Source of the DNA: Catenaria anguillulae PL171
Taxonomy: Eukaryota; Blastocladiomycota; Blastocladiomycetes; Blastocladiales; Catenariaceae
DNA length: 64,000 bases
NCBI GenBank assembly: GCA_002102555.1
Contig: MCFL01000013.1
Coordinates: 372,001-436,000 of the forward strand
Direction of reading: 5' to 3'
This document shows, in pieces, positions 43,825-54,845 of this stretch; the stretch's first letter is position 1; each line of letters begins with the position of its first letter. The notes below the pieces were generated by a model. It had not been told where the DNA came from and did not search any database. It saw nothing but the letters and a program-made list of their open reading frames with translations. The translations under genes were made by a program, and so were the position numbers.

Positions 43825-45773
43825 TCACAGAGCAGCAACAACCGTTGGCGCGGCCGTGGCGCCATCCTCACCCTGGTGCGCTTCATCCATGCCAGCTGTC
43901 CTCTGCACTTTAACCGTGCTGCTCATGCCCTTCTTTTCCAGCGTCTTATCCTGGGCGGTCACCTTGCCATGACCCTCACTCAACCCCTTCAACAAGCTGG
44001 GATCGCCCGCGCGTTTCGCAAACTCGCCTGGCATCCAATCCCTCGGCACAAACTTGCGAATGAGGCCAGGCACCACCTCCAAGCGCACGGGAGCACATGG
44101 CACCTTTTCTCCATCAGCCACCATGTTGCCTCCCTGCATGGCGTCCGTGTCTGGAATAATGGCAAGCGCGCGGCACTTTTGGTATCGCACACCTGGGCCG
44201 CCAATGTGTGCGCCGCGCGACTGGTCCACGAGGTAGGGCACCAAGCGTGCGGGATTGGGGCCGTCAGACGTTAGAAAGCACACGTCCATGGCGCCGTCGT
44301 GCGGGTGGGCGTGCGGGGCAGCGTTGAATGTAGATGTTTGGTGCGGGACGTTGTGAATGGTCAGATAAAAGTAGGAGGTTGCGGGAAGAATGCGCCACGG
44401 GGACGAGGACGAGGACGATAGAATGGATGTGATTGGCAGGTGTGCATGATCGGTTGCCGGGTGATAGTAGGTCTCTGCGGCATCGGCCGACGGCGGTAGC
44501 GACTCGCTCACACACTTTAGCAGCGGCGCTGTGCCAGTGGGCGTACATGCAGAGTCGGTGGTCGGGCGAGTGGGCGACGGCGGCTGCGGGCGCGGCTCGC
44601 CCACGGGTCGGTCATCGTCCGAGGGAATGTACGCAATGGTGGCGCGATAGCTCCGTGCACGGAGCAAGCGCACGGCGGCCATCACCTCGAACCGAATCGG
44701 GCCCATCCATCGCAAGGGCTCGGCCTCGAGATTCACGTCCGCCAGGTACGCCCAGGTGAACGACAAGTGACAAAACTTTGGAATGTGGCCCCAGGCATCC
44801 TGGTACACGGCCATCATGTCGAGCGGCGCCGTCCATCCCTTGATGGCCGCAAGCACGGTGCGCCCCGGGCACAGCGAGTTGAATGATGCGGCGAGGCCGT
44901 TGCCCGAGCCGGCGGCCACGTGCGCGACGGGCAAGTGTTGGCGCGCTTGGTTCCAGTCGGGGCGGCGCAGCAGGCCATTGAGGAATTCATGGACGATGCC
45001 GTCACCACCAACGAGCAAGGCGCCATTGTACGACTGGAAAGTGAGGTTTGCGGCCAGCTCAGTGGCATGGCCAGCGCGTTCAGTTTGTTGCACTATTGTG
45101 ATATCAGTCAAACAACGCAAGGTGAGTTTTGGCTGTGACAACTCTTGCAAACTCGATACACACCATCGATTTTGTTGTCTTCGTGCGCAATTGTCAACAA
45201 TGGAATGACCCATTGCGCCGCCACCTTGCCGCCGCGTTTCCGGCCAGAAAATGGGTTGACAATGGCCAGCATGGACCGCGGGCGATCGGCTTGCAGCCAG
45301 TCACGCAGTGTTGCCACGACCTTGTCGCCTTGCTCGCTGCCTTGGTCAAGAGCAAATACCCAGGATTCTAGGCGCGACGGTGTCTTGTCGACAACAGGCC
45401 GCGGAATGGCATGGCGAAGCAGAAACACGGCGATTCGACTGTCGGCGGGTGGTGCGGATGAGTTGGGTCCAGACTGAAAGAGAGCAGCAATACGATCTGG
45501 GTGGTCGGTCGTGCGTGGAAGTGCAGGGATGTGACTGGGAAGCGATCGAATGCCCAGTGTCATGTCGGCCGGAAAGCGGGTAACTTCATGACCATTGTCC
45601 GAGGTAACGACAACATGAGGCTGCTCACGGTACACTCGCAGAGCATCGTCGCTTGGACCGAGATCCTTGTTGGCGTCGGCATTGGCCGTGGGAAGGACGA
45701 GCGCCAATGTGACGTGTGGCCCGTGTGTGCCGTCGGGGTACACGAGCGTTGCGTCGATGGTGTTGGGAGTCAT
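43825..45773 (-). CDS. Long-chain-base / sphingosine kinase, copy 2
   Basis: Complement of 43825-45092 and 45164-45773, 71-bp intron, 625 residues (or 640 from a Met at 45818). Motifs: LAIVNPFSGRKRGG, GALLVGGDGIVHEFLNGL, HVAAGSGNGLAASFNS, KGWTAPLDMMAVYQD, DGAMDVCFLTSDGPNPARL and VADGEKVPCAPVRLEVVPGL. The order and spacing match LCB kinases. It has a ~60-residue Pro/Ser/Thr-rich insert before the ILPATSYFYLTIHNVPH strand that copy 1 lacks, and a Gly/Lys-rich C-terminal tail. The intron sits at the same place as in copy 1, so the pair arose by duplication. No frame problem is present in this copy, which makes it a useful ruler for copy 1. Confidence 0.88.
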
Positions 45774-46372
45774 GTTGGCGGAATACATGCACAGGGTGGT
45801 TGGTCGTGGTTTGTGCATGGCTTTCCAGCAGGGTCGCCTGGTGATTTATCATGCAGTACTTACTAGAGAGGTAACGTCCAGCTACTGTCTGCCGCTCATC
45901 GAGCTCATGCTTTGCTGCATTCCATGCCAATAAACATCTGTCACATAGTTCATTTGCAAGTGGCCCACGCAGCGAATATGTACATCCGAAGGTGCACGTA
46001 GAGAATTCGCCGCCGCGCCGCCGCGCCAAATGAAAAGAAGGGTCGAGCCGCCGGCAATGCGGACAGGCGGACATGCGGGAGTCCAACGGAGCGGAGGATC
46101 ACCGACACGAGCAAGAAAACGCCCGCTCTCTGTTGCCGCGCCTCATCAAAGGCAAGCAATCACTGACTGAAACATTGCCACGATTCAGAGCAAGATCATG
46201 TGCATCCATCCAACTTGTCTGGCTGCCATTGGTTTGGGATCACCGCCAAGCAATATGTAGAACACCATGGGCACAAGTCATGTCGCTCGGAGGAACGGCT
46301 GCTGAAAGAATGTTGTCCGGCCTCAATTATGCGAGAGGATATCGTGACGTGAAGATGCCAGTGACAAGGCAC
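45774..46372. other. Upstream region of the lipid-kinase copy 2
   Basis: About 600 bp with no recognisable gene. It ends against the poly(T) that marks the 3' end of the minus-strand LINE. Confidence 0.45.
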
Positions 46373-47702
46373 TTTTTTTTTTTTTTTTTTTTCTTTGGCA
46401 GCAGGGCCGAAGCACGGAAGGACAAAGGCATGCCGGCGGTCCGAGACAGCTACACCCGTGTGCAGCCGCCTCATCATCCACACGGGCAATTACCCTCGCC
46501 TACCACCTGCCGAACACAAACCAAATCAAAACCCGAAAGTACACTATCCCAACCATTATACCAGTTCCGAGGTCGAGGCGTCACGCCCCGTCGGGCGGAT
46601 CGTCAGGGGGTTTCGGGTATGTAAGGTAGGTGATTTGTGGTCGCCATACGTGTGTGTCCATGAATAAATGTGTCAGAAGGAGATAGTCTCCGCTGACTCT
46701 CCATGTCGCTGGTTGGCGGAAGGTAGCGTCATTTGCACAGCAGGAGGCAGGTCGGTCGAGCCGCTCAAGGCATATTGGGCACACTACGGCTTGAGAGGGA
46801 TCTCGCTCGATGGGCTGTCGCTGTGGAGGGTCTTTGCCGGTTTGTTCTTGTTGTTGCTGGGTTTGTGGGATATTGGCAGTCCTCTTACATCGTTCCTTCC
46901 ATACATCCGTGGAGAGTATGTTGCTGCAGGCAAAGACCGCTGCTGCTGTCCATCTTTTCGCCATCTGGAAGTGATCTTTATCTTGATTCATTCTGTATAG
47001 TTCGGCCATATGGAGGCCAATCTTTTCACGTACTGTAACATTCAGCATACCGCACGCCAGTTCCTGCAGTGGGAGCCATTCCACTCGTTCTAGTGCAAAG
47101 TGGGAAAGCGTTGATCCTCTGCCCGACGGTGAGCCTTCCTTGCCACCTAGCTCTGTGATCTGATCCAGTGTCTCATTGAGTATGTTCCTCCGGCTAAGGT
47201 ATTCATAGAACGACCACCGCAGCTTTGGCGCCATTGGCGGCCCGCCCATCTGTTCGTTGATTTCACATTCCAGCGCATGCTCAATGTCGTCGAAGACTTG
47301 TCCTCCGTGTTGTAGGCAGACTGGGCAGTACGGTGAGCTCGTGCCATAGAAACGGTGCTTGTGCTCAGCCGTGGGAAGGAGGCTGCTCACGACCTTGAGG
47401 ACAAATCGGCACTTTCTAAACAGTGGACACGGTATATTCGTTCGCTCTTGGAACCTGTGGGTGGCACGGCTTATCGGAGACTGCCATTCAAGATGGAACG
47501 AAAGTGAGACATTTCTCCCCACAATACAGAACTGATTCATCCGCCGTTCTTGACGCACAGCTGTTGACGCATCAGCCCAGACGCTCGTAATGCCCCGCAG
47601 TTCGAAATGGCCAATATCCGAACCTGTGAGCAGTCTGGTGGGAATCTTCACACAATAGAGCAGCCCGTCCTCAGCAGCAGGACATTCAACTTGAACCTTC
47701 AT
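46373..47702 (-). mobile_element. 5'-truncated LINE (non-LTR retrotransposon) with poly(A) tail
   Basis: A 373-codon frame (47702 to 46581, minus) carries the zinc-binding C-terminus typical of LINE reverse transcriptases: SPYCPVCLQHGGQVFDDIEH ALEC (C-x2-C...H-x4-C). A second, RING-like pair, VVCPICLERL and CC, follows near the end. After the stop a ~190-base 3' UTR ends in 20 A on the minus strand (T20 at 46373-46392). The reverse-transcriptase and endonuclease domains are missing, so the copy is 5'-truncated, as usual for LINE insertions. Bases next to the poly(A) (AGTGACAAGGCAC) are a candidate target-site duplication, but I did not find its partner at the other end. The frame is intact over 1.1 kb, which suggests a fairly young insertion. 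Confidence 0.6.
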
Positions 47703-48764
47703 ACTCCGCTGGGACCATCCTCCTCCCTACCGCATGGATGGGTCACCCCATATCCGTCAACGACTCAAGTTCTTGACAATATGAACACGTTCTCAATGCT
47801 CGTCGGGACACTTGAGTCCATGATTGTTAGCACAACACACGAATCCCAGAGGCTCTCTCTCTTTCAGGTTTGCTCTGCCAGGTTTCGAGTGGATATGCAT
47901 CGAATTTTGCGAGTCACATGTTGTCAAACCATTGTTGCGATTTGGTTCAGCCGCAGCTCGACAGTCTTTTACATACATACCTATCGGCAAGCACCGGAAG
48001 ATATGCCTCTTCAATGAGTTCTAGTCCTATTCCTGATGTGATTTGTGGGTGTGACTGGGGAGGGGAGGGGAACCCATTGGGCCACGTCGCAGAGATTGTG
48101 ACTTTGGGGGAGGAAGACAAATGTTCCAAAGAGAGATTGGGTCGGAGCTGCCATGGACGATGGGGAGAGCGACCGCACGGGAGCTTGTTAATGTTTTTGG
48201 AGAGCTCGCAGCAGCCGCCAACTTACTGACGGAGCTCGAGGTGACCATCGGAGTCGATGGCGCCGAACGGTTAACCGCAAGACGGAGACGGTGAATGGGC
48301 GATCGGTCATGCATCAAATCGACGACATAAACTTCAAGTTATAGCTATAGGTACTCATGCTTATGCGCCCACCTTTTCACGCCTCTGGAAGATTCTCAAA
48401 GGACTCTCGTGGCAGTTGCGGTGGACGCGTGCGGTGGATGTCCAATTCATCTTGGAAGTGAGACAAGAGGCATTTAAACCGCGTCGGATTCACATGAGCG
48501 ATGGCATGGCAAGACCATGCCGCATGCCAGCGCCAGCAAGACATGATCCATGTGCCTTGGCACGTTGGGGCATCTGACGACTGGCATGCGCCGCCGATGT
48601 GGAGGAATCCCGAGGAGGCCGGGGCGGGGTCAAGGCCGATTGCCAGGGTACAAAAGCGGCCAGGTCCCCTCAACCAAATCCATTCAGCATTCGAACCCAC
48701 CCACAAGAAGCCTTCACATTGGATCTTGCCTCACGCTCGCCTCCACGAACCCCATCCATTCAAC
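47703..48764. other. Intergenic upstream of the cysteine-rich peptide gene
   Basis: About 1.1 kb. Overlapping short frames on both strands have no domain content. The left part may still belong to the truncated LINE. Just upstream of 48765 is a C/A-rich leader (CGAACCCCATCCATTCAAC) like a short 5' UTR. Confidence 0.4.
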
Positions 48765-49063
48765 ATGCGTTTCTCGACCATCGTCTTGGCTGCCTTGGCC
48801 CTCTGCTCCGCCACCGTCGCCCACGCCGCTCCCGCCAACGAGCAAGTGGAAGTTGAGCGTACGTCCCTTTTTGGCTGCTTGCACTTGAGTCGACAGCTTT
48901 CCCATTGCTCACGTCCTCAATGCAAATCTCAGTCATGAAGCGCGGTCGCTTCTGCCCCGAGCAACGGGCATGCCGCTCCATGTGCCGTCGTGGTCAGTAC
49001 TATGAGGATTGTGTCGACTATTGCGAGAGCATCCATTGCGAATGTCCTGGTCGCCGCTGTTAA
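48765..49063 (+). CDS. Secreted cysteine-rich peptide with CxxxC...CxC spacing, copy 1
   Basis: Exon 1 48765-48858 and exon 2 48933-49063 (74-bp intron) give 74 residues: signal peptide MRFSTIVLAALALCSATVAH, short pro-part, a dibasic KR site (MKRG), then a ~40-residue mature part with eight Cys. Spacing is C-x5-C-x3-C-x7-C-x3-C-x4-C-x-C-x4-C (ACRSMCRRGQYYEDC, CESIHCECPG). The CxxxC and CxC pair is the cysteine-stabilised alpha/beta (defensin) signature, so a defensin-like fold is possible, but the other spacings do not match a family I know. A paralogue lies convergently at 49918-50219 with the same intron position and phase. Secreted, Kex2-type processing expected. Confidence 0.75.
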
Positions 49064-49917
49064 ACAAGATATTCCAAGTTCAGGTCTGCATGGTGTAGAA
49101 GAGAAGAACGTTTTTGGTTTATGTCCGTCTTGTTTTGCACAAAAGTCTGATGTAATCATATATACAATCACTTTCAAGTTGAGCTTGCACTGAAAATGCA
49201 ATCGAAGCCGGGAAAGAGAACCAGTGAACCAAAGAAGACATGGTGATTCGACATGAAAAAATGTGTCAAGGAGACTGCTCGGCCAACTGCTCCAGGGTGT
49301 CTGACGCTGTGACCGAACCACCGCTGACCTTGAGCCGCTCGCCCCTCCTCACTGCCCACAACCGCTTTCCAGGTTCTTTTCACCACACAATGGTGGAGAC
49401 GTCCACATCGACATGCAATCCGCTCTGCAGCCACCAATCCAGTGTTGCCCATAGCTTGGACTGTGGCTCGATTCGATCGGACCAGGCGAGCGTTTCCGAA
49501 ATGACCACTTCCGAAGAGCTTGAACTCGAAACCGGACCTGATCCACCAATTGAGAATGCCGACCGACCCACGGTACGTGGCCGCATCCAATGCTTCTTCC
49601 GAGTAAAAGCGAGGCATCGAAGCCAACCGGAATGCCAGGCAGTCGATGAGGTCTGGGATGAGCGCTGGCCCGGAGACATGTTTGTATTGACTTTGAGGCT
49701 ATTTCATCGAGTTGAATTCATGGCATCGGTGATTGATGTGGGCCGCTGTCCATCAAGTTTTGTTCTCAATGAGGTCAATGTCACAGACATGCGTCAAGAA
49801 CTTTCTCTGCGGAGAGGGAAACTATATTCGAAATACAGACTTTCATGGTGGTCCATGTCTTGACATTGACGTGCCCGCGACGAGCATGTGTATGAAACCA
49901 CACGATAATGACACTTC
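49064..49917. other. Space between the two peptide genes, with one unsupported frame
   Basis: A plus-strand frame at 49240-49863 (207 codons, starting MVIRHEKMCQGDCSANCSRV) has no recognised motif. It is AT-poorer than the flanks but I see no splice sites or family support, so I do not call it a gene. Confidence 0.3.
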
Positions 49918-50219
49918 CTAGTTGCACTTCTTGCCCGGGCAGTCGCAATGAATCGAGTCACACCATTCCTGGCAATCGAAATCCCCATGGCACATGGAAC
50001 GGCACGCACGGCGCTCAGGGCAGAAGCCGCGCTTCTCGAGCTCGCGCGGGGAAACTGCATCGAGGGACAAATGTCCACAGGTCAGAAGGGTGTGTGCTTC
50101 GCTCGGGGTCCAGAAAAACAACACATACGGGCTTGCTCGTCAACGTCGACGGGAGCGGCGTGGGCAGTGGTCGCGGCAAAGAGGGCGATAACGGCGACAA
50201 GGAGGGTAGAAACGCGCAT
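49918..50219 (-). CDS. Secreted cysteine-rich peptide, copy 2
   Basis: Complement of 49918-50054 and 50129-50219 (74-bp intron), 75 residues. Signal peptide MRVSTLLVAVIALFAATTAH, pro-part ending LEKRG (Kex2-like site), then FCPERRACRSMCHGDFDC, QEWCDSIHCDCPGKKCN. Eight Cys with spacing C-x5-C-x3-C-x5-C-x3-C-x4-C-x-C-x4-C; only the third loop differs in length from copy 1. The intron is in the same phase just after the pro-region start. It is tail-to-tail with copy 1. A defensin-like or other secreted effector-like role is inference; no activity can be deduced. Confidence 0.78.
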
Positions 50220-51135
50220 GGTGGTGCTTGGAATGGAAGGGTGAGGAGCGTTGGTCAGGCGGGAGAGAGGGGCGCGAGAAAATCGTGCGGGAGATGTGAT
50301 GACTGTTGCTTGAGAAAAGGAAGCTTGGCGGCGGCGGGGACGCAGCAAGTATTTGTACCTTCGGTCCGCAAGTCTGTTGAGCGACTTGTCAACGCCCGCC
50401 CAATGCAAGGCGAGAGAGGAGGAAAGTTGCCACAACCATCCCCATACCGCGCGACATTCCCACCAACCCTTGCCAATGGCCGCTGGAACGATACGCCAGG
50501 AGCGTTCACTGAATGCGCGGTTTGCCCAAGTTGCCTGAGTTGCCTCGCGTCATTGTCTCACATGTGTTTGCCGTGATCATCTTCTCTTCACCGCAATTGA
50601 CCGCATCTGACCGTCTGGAATACGCTTCCAGTGCACTGGATTGGGCATGGAGAATATCATGACACCCGCGCTTCACCGCGTTACACCTATGTACATACTT
50701 TATACCGTGCAACCACGCTGATGAGTAATCCATTGTGCCGTCCGTTGCAGTGCCCAGAGGGCGCCAAGGGGGCGGAAAAAACTCGGTCGGTGTCAAGTCA
50801 TAAGATGAGTTCAAGGAGGTAAACGAATGAAACCCGCCCACCCGCCATCATGTCCGGCGAGAGGATCGAAACATTTTTGCGTCGAGATGGGCCGACGAGA
50901 ACATCAACTCAAAGGAATCACCATAATGAGGAATCCAACGTGCGTTGACAATAACATTGTTGGCGCACGTTCAAACGGCACTAGTCAGGACGGTCACGGC
51001 AAAATGCATAATGGGAAAAATCAACAAAGACGACAACATGGGACCTGCGGGGCCTCCACGATTACACGACGCGCCAGCAATGCACACGCACACAATGACA
51101 TCAAGTACCATGCCAACACGTTTCGGGAATCCATG
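50220..51135. other. Intergenic
   Basis: About 900 bp upstream of copy 2 and downstream of the INO80F-like gene. No supportable gene, RNA or repeat recognised. Confidence 0.45.
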
Positions 51136-52916
51136 CTACTGCTGTCCACCTCCATTCACCGACGGCGGCGATCTGGCCTTCCCCGCCGCGGACACATACC
51201 CTTGCCCCGGCCCACCATACTGCTGACCCTGGCCTTGGCCTTGCTGTTGCGGAGGCGGATAGTCATAGTATGCACTTGCAGGCGGCACGGGCGGCGGCGG
51301 TGCATGATACGCATAGGCCCCGGGGGTGGGGGTGGCCGGTGGGGCGGCGGCGGCGGATGATGATGATGGTGGTGGTGGTAATGAGCGGCGGCTGCCACGG
51401 CGGCATGATGGTGGTACTCGTACGCGCCAGGCGATGTGGGCGCGCCTGCGCTGGACCGGTATGGAGCCGGTTCAAAGTATTCGGGACCGGGGCGGGACGT
51501 TGGGGGTGGCGGCGGGATCGAGGTGGCAGGCGTGTAGGCGCCCGGCGGCGCGGGCGGCGGGTAGGCCGATGAGGCCGCCGAGGGGCCCGACGACGACAGT
51601 TGCGAGACGGACGAGGCGCGCGACGAGTACGCGGCTGGTCCCGGGCCGCCGCCTGGGGCGGCAGACGCCGAGTTGGTGGATGCCGTGGGCGAGTGCAGCG
51701 GCGGGTAGTCGGGGTAGGCCCCGTGGTGGTGTTGGAGGTGGTGGTGCGGGAGGCCCGGTGGCGGTGGAGGCGGGCCGCCCGACGAATATGACGATGGCGG
51801 GTACGTGGAAACGTGACCCGAGGTCGGGTGCGGGTATCCGTGGTGCGAGGATGCTGTGGCTGCCGAAGGACGCATCAGTGGGCTTTGCGAGGGTCGGCCC
51901 GTGCTGGACGGCGCTGGTGGCTGCGCATGGGTAGGAGCAGGGGCAGCACTGTCGTCGAGGAGCGACGCGACCGAGCCGATTTTGCGCGCGGGCTGCGCTG
52001 AATGCTGCGGCTGTGCGACTTGAGGTTTGTCAGAAGACGCCGGGGGCGGTCCGGCAAGGCGGGGGCGTTTGGCGGGAGGCGGGTGCTGGCCGGGATCCGA
52101 GAGCACGCTAGACGCGTCCAAGTCCATATTGTTGTCCTCGGGGAGGTTGCCAGTGGCCACTGCGGTCGCCGCGTCGGCCGACACGGGGGTCGTCGGCGAT
52201 GGCTTTTGATCAACGTCCATGCTGTCTGATTTCCGTGCAGATGTCGTCGCGGCGGCGGTCGTTTGCTTGTTGGTGGTTGCGGTAGGAGCAGTAACCGCAG
52301 AGGAAGAAGGCGCCCGTTTGATGGTTGCCGCAGATGTGGCAGTGGCGGCAGCAGCAGCGGCATTTGCACTGGGCGTGGACACTTGCAGGGCGTAAATGGA
52401 GGAAGTGGTCGGATCGGCAGGAGGTGGACTCGTGATGCCGAGAGCCTGATGCTTGTGAGGCGGGACAATGAGGGCCTTGTCGATGAGATGGCGGTCGGTG
52501 GTGATGGGTAGGGCATGGACCGTGAATCCGTCCTTTGACTGTGGTGGGATCGGGTTGTTGTCTTGCTCCTCTTGCTCGTAAATCTTGTCGAGGACGTCGA
52601 TGAGGATCTTCTTTTCGGCCTTGAGGCGCAGCAGAAGGTGCTTGACCGTCTCGTACTTTGTGACGAGCTCGTCATTGTCCTTTTCGAGGGCGCGCAGTTT
52701 GGACGCCAGCTCGGCATACTTTTTGCGGTACTTTTTCTCGTCGGCAATCGACACGTGCTGGGCGCGCACGGAAAAGTGGCCTTGGGAGACGTTTTGAGGA
52801 GTGCCTTGCGAAGCGGGACCGGACGCCGATGCCGAGGCCGAGGCCGACACCGACGAGGAGGCGGCAGCAGCGCCTTGGGCCTTGGCGGCGGAGGCAGATG
52901 GCCGCGACGACGACAT
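51136..52916 (-). CDS. INO80F/TFPT-like coiled-coil protein with Pro/His-rich tail
   Basis: After a Ser/Ala-rich leader, residues ~58-115 form a charged helix: DEKKYRKKYAELASKLRALE, KDNDELVTKYETVKHLLLRL, KAEKKILIDVLDKI. This pattern (YRxxYxELKxxxxxxExDNxxLxxxLxxxKxxIxRLxxEKxxLLxxL) is that of the INO80 complex subunit F/TFPT helix, which links to chromatin remodelling in the nucleus. The rest is low-complexity: Ala/Thr-rich, an NLS-like AKRPRL, then Pro/His/Tyr-rich text with long His and Pro runs. Near 51310-51330 the frame appears to slip in a C/G homopolymer: the other frame continues as a PPQQQGQGQGQQYGGPGQG-type tail ending at 51136, while the uncorrected frame ends at 51156 in Arg-rich nonsense. 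Subunit assignment rests on the helix only. Confidence 0.55.
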
Positions 52917-53288
52917 GGTTGGATTGGATCAAGTTGGATTGCGGGATCGGTTTGGACAGAGAGCGTGGGGACGGCACGGGAAGGATAGTGTCGAGCGAGA
53001 TCCGAATCAGAGTTGAGCCTGGGCAGGTTGCATTGCGCAAGGTTGGGCCGTTGCCTTAAGCTTCATGCCATGTGACGTGCATCGAATGTGGATCATTCGA
53101 ATTCATATATATATCATCGATGTGTTGCGACGGCGGGTTGCAGCTCGAGAGATCAGATCGGCGGGCCGTGCGAATTTTCCCATTCCAATCACGGCCTGGA
53201 TCACAGCTTAACCTACTTGAGTGTTTACCTCAGGCAAATGCAATGCGTTATTGAGGTAAAGTCATAGGAATTGGAACACGAACACTCC
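52917..53288. promoter_or_regulatory. Short divergent promoter region
   Basis: 370 bp between the divergent INO80F-like and GatA-like starts. It contains an AT-rich patch (ATTCATATATATATCATC around 53100) that could serve a core promoter. Assignment is by position only. Confidence 0.35.
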
Positions 53289-54797
53289 ATGATTCACTCC
53301 AAGATGACCTTGCCCACCATCCGGCACACCCTGGCGGCCCTGCGGTCGGGCTCCACCACGCCCGAGTCCGTCCTAGCCGCCTGCAACGCCGCCATCGCAC
53401 ACTGGAACACGCACACAAACGCCCTCATCCACATGCCAGCGGCCGGTCCGACCTCCTCGCACACCAACGACCTAACACTCACACTCGCCAACATTCCCGT
53501 TGCCATCAAGGCCAACCTGGCCACCGCCAGTGACCCTGCAACCCACTCGCACCTGCCCACCTGCTGTGCCTCGCGCGTCCTCCAACACTACCGTTCGCCG
53601 TTTGACGCAACGCCCGTCGCCAAGCTCAAGGCGGCCGGCGCGCTCATTGTGGGCAAGACAAACATGGACGAGTTTGGCATGGGATCTTTCAACATCAACT
53701 CGCCCCTCCACGGGCCGTGTCTCCAGCCGCCGCCGCCGCCGCGGGATCCTTCCAACCAAGCCAAGGTCCGTGTTGCCGGCGGAAGTTCGGGCGGGTCTGC
53801 GGTCGCTGTGCAAACGGGCATGGTGTATGCTGCTCTCGGGTCAGACACAGGGGGCAGCGTTCGGCTGCCTGCCAGTTACACGGGCGTTGTTGGGTTCAAG
53901 CCGGGGTATGGCAGCGTGTCACGGTATGGGTTGGTCCCGTATGCACATTCTTTGGATACTGTGGGCGTATTGACGAGATCGGTTGGCGATGCTCGACTTG
54001 TTTATGGTCCGTTCTTTGGTTCTTTTTCTGATCCGTATATCATCCCATGCTCACACTGGCGAGGTACAGAGGTAATCAAGGGCCACGACCCACTCGACAT
54101 GACATCGACTGCAACACCTCCATCTACACCCACACCCAAACATTCTCCACTCGTCATTGGCGTCCCAGACGAATACAACTTGACTTGCCTCTCAACGGCA
54201 TCGCGCCAAGCCTGGTCGCGTGCACTCTCGCATCTGGAATCCTTGGGACACACCCTCACACGTGTATCGCTCCCGTCCACGCTTCCTGCCCTTGCCGCCT
54301 ACTATGTGCTCGCCCCCGCCGAAGCCTCGTCCAACCTGGCCAAATTCGACGGCATCCGTTACGGCACACATCGAGCGCACTTCGGCGACGAGGTGAAGCG
54401 CCGGCTCATGGTCGGCGCATTTGCGCTTTCGGCCAGGGGCGTCGACACTTACTATGAGCAGGCACAGCGTGTGAGGGGGTTGGTCGTCAATGAGTTTAAC
54501 CACGTGTTTGACCCGCAGCGCGAGCGAGGTGGCGTCCATGTGCTCGTGACGCCTGCGGCGTTGGGGCCCGCACCCACCCTGGACGAGGTCGCGAGGCAAC
54601 AGCCTGCGGAAGCCTATGTCAATGATGTGTTTACGGTGCCGGCCAGTTTAGCCGGGTTGCCCGCGGTGGTTGTACCTGGGGCTAGCCAGCAAGAAGAGGC
54701 AAGGGGTGAATATGTTGGCGTGCAGGTGATTGGCATGAGAGGTGCCGAGGAGCAGGTGTTGGAGGTTGGCGGCATGCTTGAAACGATGGAACGGTAA
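53289..54797 (+). CDS. Glutamyl-tRNA(Gln) amidotransferase subunit A (GatA/HER2-like amidase)
   Basis: Amidase-signature enzyme. The catalytic Lys is in IPVAIKAN, the cis-Ser in VAGGSSGGSAVAV and the nucleophile Ser in GSDTGGSVRLPASYTG. KTNMDEFGMGSFNINSPLHG and YGSVSRYGLVPYAHSLD are typical of GatA rather than fatty-acid amide hydrolases. GatA releases ammonia from glutamine to convert Glu-tRNA(Gln) to Gln-tRNA(Gln), in fungi in the mitochondrion. A 63-bp GT-AG intron at 54007-54069 is likely: removing it yields LVYEVIKGHDPLDMTS, the conserved form, while reading through gives an odd insert. The final protein is ~481 residues. No clear mitochondrial presequence is visible before the domain. 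Convergent with the TBC1D31-like gene, 48 bp apart. Confidence 0.9.
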   Translation: MIHSKMTLPTIRHTLAALRSGSTTPESVLAACNAAIAHWNTHTNALIHMPAAGPTSSHTNDLTLTLANIPVAIKANLATASDPATHSHLPTCCASRVLQHYRSPFDATPVAKLKAAGALIVGKTNMDEFGMGSFNINSPLHGPCLQPPPPPRDPSNQAKVRVAGGSSGGSAVAVQTGMVYAALGSDTGGSVRLPASYTGVVGFKPGYGSVSRYGLVPYAHSLDTVGVLTRSVGDARLVYGPFFGSFSDPYIIPCSHWRGTEVIKGHDPLDMTSTATPPSTPTPKHSPLVIGVPDEYNLTCLSTASRQAWSRALSHLESLGHTLTRVSLPSTLPALAAYYVLAPAEASSNLAKFDGIRYGTHRAHFGDEVKRRLMVGAFALSARGVDTYYEQAQRVRGLVVNEFNHVFDPQRERGGVHVLVTPAALGPAPTLDEVARQQPAEAYVNDVFTVPASLAGLPAVVVPGASQQEEARGEYVGVQVIGMRGAEEQVLEVGGMLETMER

Positions 54798-54845
54798 CAA
54801 ATAAGCAAGTGTAGTATCATTCATAGACATGTGAATCGTCAAACT

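Noticed and set aside
50827-51360. Plus-strand frame rich in Arg and Gly
   Set aside because: Largely antisense to the Pro/His-rich tail of the INO80F-like gene.
51875-52747. Ser/Arg/Pro-rich 290-codon frame overlapping the INO80F-like gene
   Set aside because: Same strand, different frame; the coiled-coil frame is the one with a family-like helix.
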